Origin: Bombyx mori
Lineage: Eukaryota > Arthropoda > Insecta > Lepidoptera > Bombycidae
DNA: 64,000 bases
Direction: 5' to 3'
NCBI RefSeq assembly: GCF_030269925.1
Contig: NC_085107.1
Span: 18,664,001-18,728,000, forward strand
Shown here: positions 55,453 to 64,000 of the stretch, piece after piece
Layout: each line of letters begins with the position of its first letter
Position numbering within the stretch: the stretch's first letter is position 1
The notes under the pieces: generated by a model
The model's input: only the letters and a program-made list of their open reading frames with translations
Database searches by the model: none
Told to the model about the DNA's origin: nothing
Made by a program: the position numbers and the translations under genes

Positions 55453-56672
55453 GCTCTCCACAAGCCTCTTTTAAAGAAGGACATGTCATAGCGCTCAGGA
55501 AACACCGTGGAGGGTGTGCCACTTGCATTTCGCGTTCACGCTTCAACGTATAAACGTTGCATGCAAAACGTATCGATTTTAAGTATACCAAAGCACTAAA
55601 ATAAAACTCCGCTAATTTATTTAATGTTTAGCATTTACATATGCCTCTGACCGCAGCAATATGCTTCTAATTATTACACAATAATGCCCTAAGGCCTCAT
55701 AATATCTAAATCACTGATCTTTGTTTAGACATCTGTTTGGTTGTTTTTCTGCAAATCGGTAAAAACCAAAAGCTGACAACTCTCCTAGTCATTGAATCTA
55801 TTCATATATTTAGGCTGAAGGACTGGAATGCTTTAAATTTCGATCTCTCGAGAACAGAATGGCTAACATTTTTTTAAGTGACATTTAAGCTCATAGACAT
55901 ACTACCGTGTGAATAATTTCACCAGATTTTACGTTGGAATCTCGATTGAGTTATTAGATAATACGCTTTTTTGAGCGAAAGACAGGAAAAGTCGCTAATA
56001 TTAACCTTTGAGGGCTCAAAACCCTTCCAGATTAGTACTCTATTGCATTGAGTGATTAAGTATTAAATATAGTCGGAAATAACAAAATCGTTTCTGAAAA
56101 GTCTAAAATATTTAAAAATTTCAAGTTTCCCTTATTGTGATGTATTCCATCTCTTGAGACTACAAAAAATCCAAAAAAATATTTGGGTTCATATCTCTGT
56201 TCGATATTTAAAAGGTTTTTTATCTTCACAGAATTACGGTAACTCTTATGAATTCTCCATGTTATAAATTTGCTATGATTCTTCGCAAAAATTCACTAAA
56301 CATTTTGTTTTAATCTACGCTTCATTTTACTTACCAATCACACGCTTGCTTCACGCTCTTAGAATAGTTAATGTACGCACCTGCTTTAATTTATTTGTTT
56401 GTTTTTCATATTTAATAATAAAAAAGTGACGCTGGTCGATAAATAGATGGCATTATATGTAGATAAGTTGAGAAACTCGTAAAATTCTTCATGGTTCTGT
56501 TTATCGTGAAATGAAATTGGCTGAATTACGTTTAACCTAAGGCAACAGCTGCACTGAAATGGGCCACGGTCGCGCTTCTGTATGCGGCCACTAAAACAAA
56601 GGTTGTGCTTAAAAAAGAAAATATTTTAATCAAAAAGTTAATATTTATTCGAAATTTCCAGTATTAGCCTCT
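55453..56672. other. No gene seen
   Basis: AT-rich sequence without supported features. Confidence 0.3.
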
Positions 56673-57118
56673 TTTTTTTCGGGCACGTGCCGAACCTTTT
56701 ACGAGGGGTCCTTGCCTAGGTGGCACGCGGTATATATGAGACCTGACGGTCTACAGATGCTGGAAGCAGACCGTGGGCCCAAGAAGTTTTTAGGGCCCTC
56801 CCTACCCTTAGGGCACTCGCTCACCCGAAGTCCGATACCATCCTCCTGGTGCCAACTCGCTAGGGTAACGGTAGCGCGCGGCGCAGCTTCAACCTCTTTA
56901 AGTCGCTTGGTGACCATGTAGCTTGGCGGCGGCGACATGGTGCCGAGAAAGAAGTACTCTCTCTTTCCGTTTCGCCGCCTCCTTGAAACAGCCGTATCTC
57001 GTGATTACCCGCACCACCCGGAAGGTGAGACGTCCTCCGTCGCAATTCACACAGTCCGAGAGGACCGGGTGGATCGCCTTGGTAGTTCATTGCCCGCAGG
57101 TTCCATTATTACCCGCCT
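56673..57118 (-). mobile_element. LINE 3' end (same superfamily as 63495-64000)
   Basis: T-run at 56671-56679, then in antisense a GC-rich 3' UTR. It shares spaced blocks with the element at 63495: GCCGAACC..TACGAGG, GCGGTATATATGAGAC, GCAGACCGTGGGCCCAAG and AGTCCGAT. It stops at about 57118, where AT-rich DNA resumes. Only a tail; no RT. Confidence 0.6.
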
Positions 57119-57994
57119 AATGTTAATTCAATTACATTACATCGTTTTAATTATTTTATAGATAGCATTACATTATAAACGTAGCTGTTTAAATTGTAGT
57201 TCGTTGAAAGTTTATTTTAATATTTAGAGCCCTTTTGAACTACTTAAAGCATTAATTAAAACTGGTTGCTCGGGAAAGTTGATGGGGTGAACAGAATTAT
57301 TCTCAACCTTATTTGAAATGAGAATTGGACACGCGTCGTTTGTTTGTTAAAAATGCACTAATTTAATTGATATTCAATTCTCCGTTGTTGTTATTATTAT
57401 AATACTTATATAATTAAATTAACACGCCGCTTTAGGTGCTCTACTAACAGGTCGCGACACGCAAGGCATAGTCTGTAGGTCAAACATCGGGGTTGAACAC
57501 GTTGAAAATTTATTTAAGATCACTATCCGTAATTACAGAAAATCATAACCTTCCTCTTTATGTGCCAATCCAACCTTCGGATCTAGATGTCAAATTTGTA
57601 TTCTGTGGACTACGCAGCGTAGTGGGTACGAAAATCGAGTGCAATGGAAAATTTCAAACCATTGAGCGTTTTTGAAAAAAAAAACAGCTCCTTCATATTT
57701 CGAACACTATTGGCACTACGCTAAAAACTTAGGAATTTATTAATTTGTTGTATACTATGTATTTAAAACCCTTTTTTATTTCCAATTTCATATCAATATA
57801 ATAATGGCGCGAATTTATATCGAAGTTACAACCAAATTGTTTATATTGCGTCCGTCCAGCGTTCGAGTCGTGCGTGGCATAATTAATTAATTTTAAGTAA
57901 TTATCTTAAATGCGGGCACATACGAATGTGTTCCAAACCGTAAAAAAATAAGTTAGACATATTATTGAAGAAAAGATCAGCTCCCTAACAAACT
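57119..57994. other. No gene seen
   Basis: AT-rich flank of the LTR element. The frame at 57493-57675 has no motif. Confidence 0.3.
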
Positions 57995-58960
57995 TGTTGG
58001 CGACAGCGGCGTCGCCCCATAATTATAGAATAAGTTGAAGAATATAATAGAATATAGAATAGAATAATAGATTTATATAGATACGTACATAGACATAGAG
58101 TTATAACAAATAGATAAATAACAAATAGATAAATTATATAGAGTGCATATAGATAGATAAGGATATAGATAACGTGCACATAGATTTTACTAAGAATAGA
58201 ACGTAAGTTGCTTTGAAATAAATAGTATACACTTTTGCTTTATTATTCCCGATAGTTTTAAGATTAGCATATTAACTTAAATGAACACGCGCCCGGCCCG
58301 CGTCCCAAAATGATGTAACAAACAGCATTTATCTGTGTTCAGGACCGGGTATTTTGTTTATACGGGCGCGTCATATAGATTAAGCATAGAATAAGTTATA
58401 TGTATCGATAGGGATTACAACATAGAATAGTTAAGTATAAGGCATTAGTATATACATTTATTAAATAAATAGATATAACGAATAAACCGAGCCGATCATA
58501 GTGAAAATGATCTCGACGAGAGCCGTATTTTACACGAGATCTCTGTAGGGTAACATTCCGAGGTAGTTAAGCGACCCTGCGACGCTGTCAGGTACCTGCC
58601 GACCTACCGACCGACCCTCGACCGACTACCTGCCAACCGCCGGCCGCCGACCCTCCGAACGAAGATTACAAAAAAACGCACGAGTAAAGACATCAGCGCC
58701 TCGAAGATATTTATTGAAGACTCGAAGACCATTGAAAAGATCGTCGGTTATTGAATTCGGTTGTATTGACAGATCGGTCGGCTCGGTTTACGTTAATTAG
58801 TAAAGTTTTGAGTTTTAATTTCGAGTGAGCTTGTACGATATCGTACACCTCAGGACCCTACATCGACTGCTTCAGATCGACACGAATAATCGCCACGAGA
58901 CGGGCATCCGGCGTCTTATAGGATTTCAAGAAATCTTATAAGATTCATAAACCCGTCCAA
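57995..58960 (+). repeat. 5' LTR of a BEL/Pao element (right end approximate)
   Basis: Begins TGTTGGCGACAGCGGCGTCGCC, where TGTTGGCGAC is the usual BEL-type LTR start and GGCGAC/GTCGCC forms a short stem. The right boundary and primer binding site are not pinned because the 3' LTR is outside the window. The sequence TTGGCGTCACTAGCC at 58968 is a plausible primer-site neighbourhood. Confidence 0.65.
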
Positions 58961-59052
58961 CCTGGGTTGGCGTCACTAGCCTTATCGACACGGGTGACGT
59001 GCTGCGTACCCAACAGCTGGTCCTTCGAGCCGGATACAGCGATTATTCAACG

Positions 59053-62000
59053 ATGCCGATCACCAGGAGCAACAAGGGATCATCGAGGGAACAGCCACTC
59101 GAACCTGCGGTTCAAGAATCCAGTCCGGAGGCAACAGAAGCGACGTCGTACGAAACATACGAGAGCTCCGCGACCGGTACGACCCAGAACACAAAACTTG
59201 AAGAGACAACGACGCGGACACGTGGTGAAAATAGACCCGCGTCGAAGAAATCGCTACGACGTAAGGAACTGGCAGCGAGAGCGGAGCTGGCGGAAAAAGA
59301 ATTGATAGAAGCACAAGCAGCCACTATAGCCGCCAAACTCCGCCTGGAATTGATCCAAGCCGAAAATGAAGATGACGATGATTCCATAATAGAAGAGCCA
59401 AAGGACCGGGAGGACCAGGTCAGGGCCTGGGTCCAGACCTCGGCGGGCAGTATGGACAAGGAGCCCGCAAGCGAGCACATTGAGAACCGCCCCGTCAGCA
59501 AGGCCAACATGGAAGAGTGCGGCAACAGGGACCTGGCTAAGGCGATATTAGAAGCAGTGAGGAGCGCGACGACCAAGGAGCTGCCACCACAACCCGACTA
59601 CATGCACCAGTTGCCGACGTTCGAAGGCGACTGCAGGGAGTGGGTGGCCTTCAAGGCCGTCTACGAGGATACCGCTCCACTCTTCTCAAGCGCTCAAAAC
59701 ATGGCGCGGCTGAGAAGAGCGCTGAAGGGACAAGCCAGGGAAGGAGTCCGTAGCCAGCTGTACTCCGAGAGCACACCGGAGGAAGTAATGGAATCACTGC
59801 GGCGGTGCTATGGAAGGGCGGACGCTTTAGTCTTAGCGGAGCTAGACCGCATACGAAGACTTCCGACGATAAGCGACTCCGCCTACGACATTTGCTCACT
59901 GGCGAGCAATGTTAACAATACCGTCGCAGCGATCAGGGGGCTGCGGAAACCCCAATATTTGATGTCGCCCGAACTGCTGAAGAGCATCGTCGACAAGATG
60001 CCGACCATCCTGAGGTTCCGGTGGTACGACCACATCATCGAAAACACTGAAGGAGACCCGGACCTCAACACGATGTGCGGCTTCCTAAATAAGATGGCGG
60101 ACCGGTGCGGGCCACACGCCGTGGCTGAGGTGGCAACGAAAAGACAACCATCGAGGCGACAGGCGACGCACGCCACAACCGACTGCACCGAGCGTGCAAC
60201 TTCGGACAGAGCATTGAGAGACAAGCTGGCGTGCCCGCAGTGTATGGAAGGACACCCGCTGTATGATTGTCCGAGGTACGAGAGAGCTACGGTGCAGGAA
60301 CGATGGAGAATGGCAAAGGAGTCGCGCTTATGTTATAAGTGTCTCGAGGGTAAGCACCGGAAGCAAGCATGTCAACGACCGCCATGCCGCACGTGCAAGC
60401 GCTGGCATCACCACTCGCTACACAACGAGAAGCCGGAGACAGAGCCAGCAGAGAACAGGGAAGTCGCGAACAACGTGCGACTTCCCATCAACTGCACACG
60501 GATCAGCAGAGCGTACTTGAAGATGGTGCCCGTTGAAGTATACGGGCCATCGGGATCGACGACGGTGCTGGCCCTGCTGGACGAAGGCTCCACTGTAACT
60601 CTCCTGGACTCGAGCGTGGCGAAGCAGATCGGCCAGAAGGGACCCAAGGAGACGCTCCGCCTCGAGACCGTGGGCGGGAAGACCCTAACGAAGAAGGACT
60701 CGATGAAGCTTGACATCCGAGTTCGAGGGCTTCACCAGCGGCAGAAGAGGACGATCGTCGGAGCGCGCACAATGGACGACATGAGCCTTGCACCCCAGCG
60801 ACTGAAGAGGGAGACTATCGAAGGCTACGCGCACCTGAGGAGCCTGGCGGACCAGTTATATTACGAAGAACAATCCCCCAAACTATTGATTGGGCAGGAC
60901 AACTGGGGACTCATCGCCGCCAGAAGGACGCGCAGGGGCAGGAGGAACCAGCCGGTAGCCTCATTCACCCAATTGGGATGGGTGCTACACGGCCTCGACA
61001 ACAGCAATGCAAAAGAGGTCAACTTCCTCACCTGCGCCCATGTATCGATGCGCGAAGAGGCCTTGGACAGACTGGTGAAGGAGCACTTCGCGATAGAGTC
61101 GCTGGGAGTCGCACCCAGGCGTCCGAGCACGGATATGGAGGCGAAGGCGCTTGACATCTTGGAGAAGACGAGTCGGAGACGCGACGACGGCCGCTTCGAA
61201 GTGGGATTATTATGGAGGGACGAAGAAGCCACGCTTCCTAACAACTACAGGTCCGCGCTGACGAGGCTCAGAGGCGTTGAAAAGAAGCTACACAGAGACC
61301 CTGACTTGCAAGTGGAATATAGCAAGCAGGTGACTAACCTCATCGAGAATGGATACGCTGAGGAAGTCCCACACGATGGAGCAGGATCAAAACGGAAGTG
61401 GTACCTGCCTCACTTCGCGGTCACACACCCGACGAAGGCCAAGAAACGCCTCGTGTTCGACGCCGCCGCGAAATTCGATGGAACGAGTCTCAATGATCTT
61501 CTATTGCCAGGACCGGACCTACTACAATCCTTGTTCGGAGTGTTGTTGCGGTTCCGGCAAAGACCCGTCGCAGTTGTCGCGGACATCAAGGAGATGTTCC
61601 TGCAGATCAGAATCAGGGACGAGGACCGCGACAGCCTGAGATTCCTATGGAGGAAAGATCGACGCGAAGCGACTCCGAAAGAGTATAGAATGACGTCAGT
61701 CATATTCGGAGCAGCCTGTTCACCGAGCGCGGCGTTGTTCGTAAAAAATAAGAATGCTGACGAGTACAGACATCAATATCCAGAAGCCGCGCGGGCAATA
61801 GAAAGAAACCACTACATGGACGACTACCTGCAGAGCTTCGAGACGGAAGAAGAGGCTATAACCATAGCCAGCGAAGTGGATGTCGTCCACCGTGGAGCGA
61901 AATTCGAGCTCAGAGGCTGGGCATCGAATAGGCGCGGCGTCTTGGCGAGCCTCGCAGGTGGTGCGACCCCAGGAGACATAGAGCTGGGGTCGAAGGAAGA

Positions 62001-63180
62001 AAAGACCCTGGGCCTGCGGTGGTTCTACGAGTCGGACGAGATGGGATTCCGGACACATCCACGAGACCCGAAGGATATAGAAGCACGGACCCCGACCAAA
62101 CGAGAAGTGACTAGCGCGGTAATGTCAACCTTCGACCCTATGGGGCTGGCATCACCCGTGCTAATAGAAGGGAAAGCGCTCATTCAGAGCATTTGGCGGA
62201 GCGGGATCGACTGGGACGACGTCATCCTGGAAAAGGACGAGGTGGCGTGGAAACGCTACATGGAGAACCTCAGCATGTTGCAAGGCCTCCGAATAGCAAG
62301 GTGCTTCTCGTGCTGCAGCACTGAGGGGGAGCTGCACACGTTCACCGACGCCAGCGAGAAGGCCTACGCGTGTGCAGTCTATTGGCGTCAGAAGACAGAC
62401 GAGAGCACCTACCGCGTCACGCTTCTAGCAGGGAAAGCCAGGGTGACCCCACTGAGACCAGTCTCCATCCCAAGGCTGGAGCTGCAAGCTGCGCTGCTGG
62501 GGACAAGGATGGCGCAGGCGATAGCGGACGAATTGGACATCGCAGTCGGTGTAAGGACGTACTGGACTGACTCCAGTACAGTCCTGACATGGATAAAGAC
62601 CGACCCACGCACGTTCAAACCTTTCGTCGCGCACCGACTCGCCGAGATAGAAGAGTCAACGAAGCCCCAAGAATGGCGATGGGTGCCTGGCTCGCAAAAC
62701 CCAGCAGACGACGCAACTAGAGAGGCGCCGGCGGATTTCGACCACACGCATCGGTGGTTTAATGGACCCGAGTTCCTGACGTGGGATGAATCGCGCTGGC
62801 CCAAGCCGCGAACATTCAAGCAAGAACCGTCTGGAGAAGAGAAAGAAGCCTTCCTGGTCGCCACGGTGAGGACCGCTGACGCTCGAACCACGCCCGATCC
62901 GCACAGATTCTCGAGCTGGGTCAAGTTATTGAGAGCAACAGCCAGGGTCCTCCAATTTATTGAGCTGTGTCGACCCCGGAAGGAGAGCGCCTGCGTGTCC
63001 AGACAATTGAAGCAGCAAGATCCTACGTGGAGGACGACACGAACGAAGCAACCCCGATCCACATGGAAGCTAAGGACCCCGGAAGCACCTAAAGAAGCGT
63101 GGCTGCTGCTTGATCGAATCCACTTGAAAGAAGGCGGAGAAGATCCTACTGAGAAGCAGCCAAGGAGAGAGCTTCGGTGA
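59053..63180 (+). CDS. BEL/Pao Gag-protease-RT-RNase H polyprotein
   Basis: The frame is open from a GTG at 58999; the first ATG is 59053, giving 1375 residues. Order: coiled, acidic Gag N-terminus; Gag core (about residues 180-380); two zinc knuckles at about residues 394 and 427 (C-x2-C-x4-H-x4-C type); aspartic protease with ALLDEGSTVTLLD at about 507; reverse transcriptase with YMDDYL at about 921; RNase H with FTDASEKAYACAVYW at about 1097. After about 62950 the reading no longer resembles the family: the sensible frame shifts and the encoded end (to 63180) is out-of-frame text. Gag to RNase H therefore look intact, but integrase is cut from the polyprotein. Confidence 0.9.
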   Translation: MPITRSNKGSSREQPLEPAVQESSPEATEATSYETYESSATGTTQNTKLEETTTRTRGENRPASKKSLRRKELAARAELAEKELIEAQAATIAAKLRLELIQAENEDDDDSIIEEPKDREDQVRAWVQTSAGSMDKEPASEHIENRPVSKANMEECGNRDLAKAILEAVRSATTKELPPQPDYMHQLPTFEGDCREWVAFKAVYEDTAPLFSSAQNMARLRRALKGQAREGVRSQLYSESTPEEVMESLRRCYGRADALVLAELDRIRRLPTISDSAYDICSLASNVNNTVAAIRGLRKPQYLMSPELLKSIVDKMPTILRFRWYDHIIENTEGDPDLNTMCGFLNKMADRCGPHAVAEVATKRQPSRRQATHATTDCTERATSDRALRDKLACPQCMEGHPLYDCPRYERATVQERWRMAKESRLCYKCLEGKHRKQACQRPPCRTCKRWHHHSLHNEKPETEPAENREVANNVRLPINCTRISRAYLKMVPVEVYGPSGSTTVLALLDEGSTVTLLDSSVAKQIGQKGPKETLRLETVGGKTLTKKDSMKLDIRVRGLHQRQKRTIVGARTMDDMSLAPQRLKRETIEGYAHLRSLADQLYYEEQSPKLLIGQDNWGLIAARRTRRGRRNQPVASFTQLGWVLHGLDNSNAKEVNFLTCAHVSMREEALDRLVKEHFAIESLGVAPRRPSTDMEAKALDILEKTSRRRDDGRFEVGLLWRDEEATLPNNYRSALTRLRGVEKKLHRDPDLQVEYSKQVTNLIENGYAEEVPHDGAGSKRKWYLPHFAVTHPTKAKKRLVFDAAAKFDGTSLNDLLLPGPDLLQSLFGVLLRFRQRPVAVVADIKEMFLQIRIRDEDRDSLRFLWRKDRREATPKEYRMTSVIFGAACSPSAALFVKNKNADEYRHQYPEAARAIERNHYMDDYLQSFETEEEAITIASEVDVVHRGAKFELRGWASNRRGVLASLAGGATPGDIELGSKEEKTLGLRWFYESDEMGFRTHPRDPKDIEARTPTKREVTSAVMSTFDPMGLASPVLIEGKALIQSIWRSGIDWDDVILEKDEVAWKRYMENLSMLQGLRIARCFSCCSTEGELHTFTDASEKAYACAVYWRQKTDESTYRVTLLAGKARVTPLRPVSIPRLELQAALLGTRMAQAIADELDIAVGVRTYWTDSSTVLTWIKTDPRTFKPFVAHRLAEIEESTKPQEWRWVPGSQNPADDATREAPADFDHTHRWFNGPEFLTWDESRWPKPRTFKQEPSGEEKEAFLVATVRTADARTTPDPHRFSSWVKLLRATARVLQFIELCRPRKESACVSRQLKQQDPTWRTTRTKQPRSTWKLRTPEAPKEAWLLLDRIHLKEGGEDPTEKQPRRELR

Positions 63181-63494
63181 AAAAGATCCCGAACGTCACC
63201 CTAAGTTGCGACGGCTCGACGTCGTGATGGAAGATGGCCTGTTGCACCTGCGCGGACGTATCGACGCAGCGCAATACATAGATGCAGGCTGCAAGCGACC
63301 GATCGTGCTGGACGGGAAGCACGTGATAGCGAGATTATTGGTCAAACACTATCACGAGGCGTTCCAGCACGGTAACCACGCAACGGTGATGAACGAGGTG
63401 CGGCAGTGCTACTGGATCCTAGGTCTAAGATCGATCATTCGAGCGACGGCCATCCGATGCCAGTGGTGCAAGGTCTATCGGAGTACACCACGCC
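63141..63494 (+). pseudogene. BEL/Pao integrase N-terminus, shifted frame, truncated
   Basis: In the +1 frame from about 63141: a linker (QGESFGEKDPERHP), LHLRGRIDAAQYIDAG, then the zinc-binding H-H-C-C region (KHYHEAFQHGNHATV ... IRCQWCKVYRS). This is the typical start of BEL integrase. It ends at 63494, where another element has inserted; the catalytic core and 3' LTR lie beyond, if they exist. Confidence 0.85.
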
Positions 63495-64000
63495 TTTTTT
63501 TTTTTTTTTTTTTTTTTTTTCGGGTAGAGGGCCGAACCTCCTACGAGGTCCCCGCGCAAAAGGGGCGCGCGGGGTATGTGAGACTCAACGATCTGCATGG
63601 TGTTGTGAGCAGACCGCGGGCCCAAGGATTTTAGAGCCCACCCACTAAACGACTCCTCTGCACTCTTACACCCGACGTCCGATCCCCTCCGAGGTCAGAA
63701 CCCGGATGAGGTAGGGGGGCTACCGCGGTCAACACTACAACCAGACGGCGCGGCTCACCCCAAGGACGCCCAGCCGACGGAGCCTTCGAGGCGAATCGAA
63801 GGCTCTGAAACGTCGGCCGTCTCGGTACGGCAGCCCGTCGGGCCGCCCAGACGGTGCCGCTGGTGTCCCGGAATACCCCGCTGGACCAGAACCAGCCTGC
63901 CGGGTCGGGACGCGATACACCGTCGACCGGTCGCTCTATTCACTCCACGGCAGCGCGCTAGAGTGCTGGTAGCGCGCCGCGCGGCCTCACCCCCTCAGGT
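63495..64000 (-). mobile_element. LINE inserted in the BEL/Pao element, 3' end, running off the window
   Basis: A T22 run at 63497-63518 is the antisense of a long poly(A) tail. It is followed by a GC-rich 3' UTR homologous to 56673-57118, and further GC-rich sequence to the window edge. The long, pure tail suggests a recent insertion. Minus-strand open frames (63735-63920, 63755-63943) are Arg/Gly/Pro-rich without a recognisable domain. An R1- or jockey-type element is likely; the clade is not decided. Confidence 0.7.

Noticed and set aside
59060..62634. Minus-strand frames across the BEL/Pao polyprotein (up to 217 codons)
   Set aside because: Antisense shadows of a GC-rich coding sequence with no domain content.
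63425..63648. Frames reading through the T22 run (poly-Phe or poly-Lys)
   Set aside because: Chimeric readings across an insertion junction between the BEL element and a LINE tail.

Overview
This is eukaryotic, intron-bearing DNA from a lepidopteran, almost certainly the silkworm Bombyx mori or a very close relative. The main evidence is repeated copies of the Bm1 SINE, together with lepidopteran Helitron ends (TCTATACTAAT... to CTAG), jockey-, RTE- and CR1-like LINEs and a BEL/Pao LTR element. The window is gene-poor and repeat-rich. Only one gene can be read with confidence.

Layout. Positions 1-5800 hold a TATA promoter with a non-coding first exon (498-726), a 1.7-kb 7-bp minisatellite (2395-4114), a Bm1 copy, and an exon (5347-5760) whose membrane-protein reading frame is split by one TGA. 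Positions 6136-10981 hold an unrecognised gene of twelve coding exons. It has one large exon encoding a type II membrane anchor, then nine very small exons that are all multiples of three, then two terminal pieces. Its introns carry a Helitron and a Bm1; a second Bm1 lies in the last intron. Around 13.6-15.4 kb are two promoter-like stretches and a probable first coding exon (15320-15417). Positions 16.2-26.3 kb are a graveyard of RTE-type and jockey-type LINE relics. Positions 26.8-28.8 kb hold a Helitron, a MITE and Bm1; 28.98-32.01 kb is a tandem array with a unit of about 337 bp; 32.0-41.6 kb is AT-rich non-coding DNA with small transposons.

The most informative part is 41.6-50.2 kb. Two nearly identical young jockey-clade LINEs lie in opposite orientation. 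One is 5'-truncated (41609-44356, 9-bp target duplication). The other appears full length (44901-50194, 15-bp target duplication) and is nested in a Bm1 SINE. The full-length copy has intact ORF1 (gag-like, zinc knuckles) and ORF2 (endonuclease plus reverse transcriptase). Its 5' UTR has four successive structured modules of about 88 nt, each headed by a 6-bp hairpin with a TTTC loop, and its ORFs and 3' UTR are full of perfect hairpins. The 3' hairpin shows a compensatory base-pair change between copies.

Positions 50.4-57.1 kb hold old SINEs, another Helitron, a broken second jockey LINE (minus strand) and a LINE tail. Positions 57995-63494 hold a BEL/Pao LTR retrotransposon (5' LTR, gag-protease-RT-RNase H, frameshifted integrase), cut off by a minus-strand LINE insertion that runs out of the window.

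All calls come from reading the sequence. No database search was run, so family names are from memory of family motifs, and element boundaries are exact only where a target duplication or terminal motif is stated.
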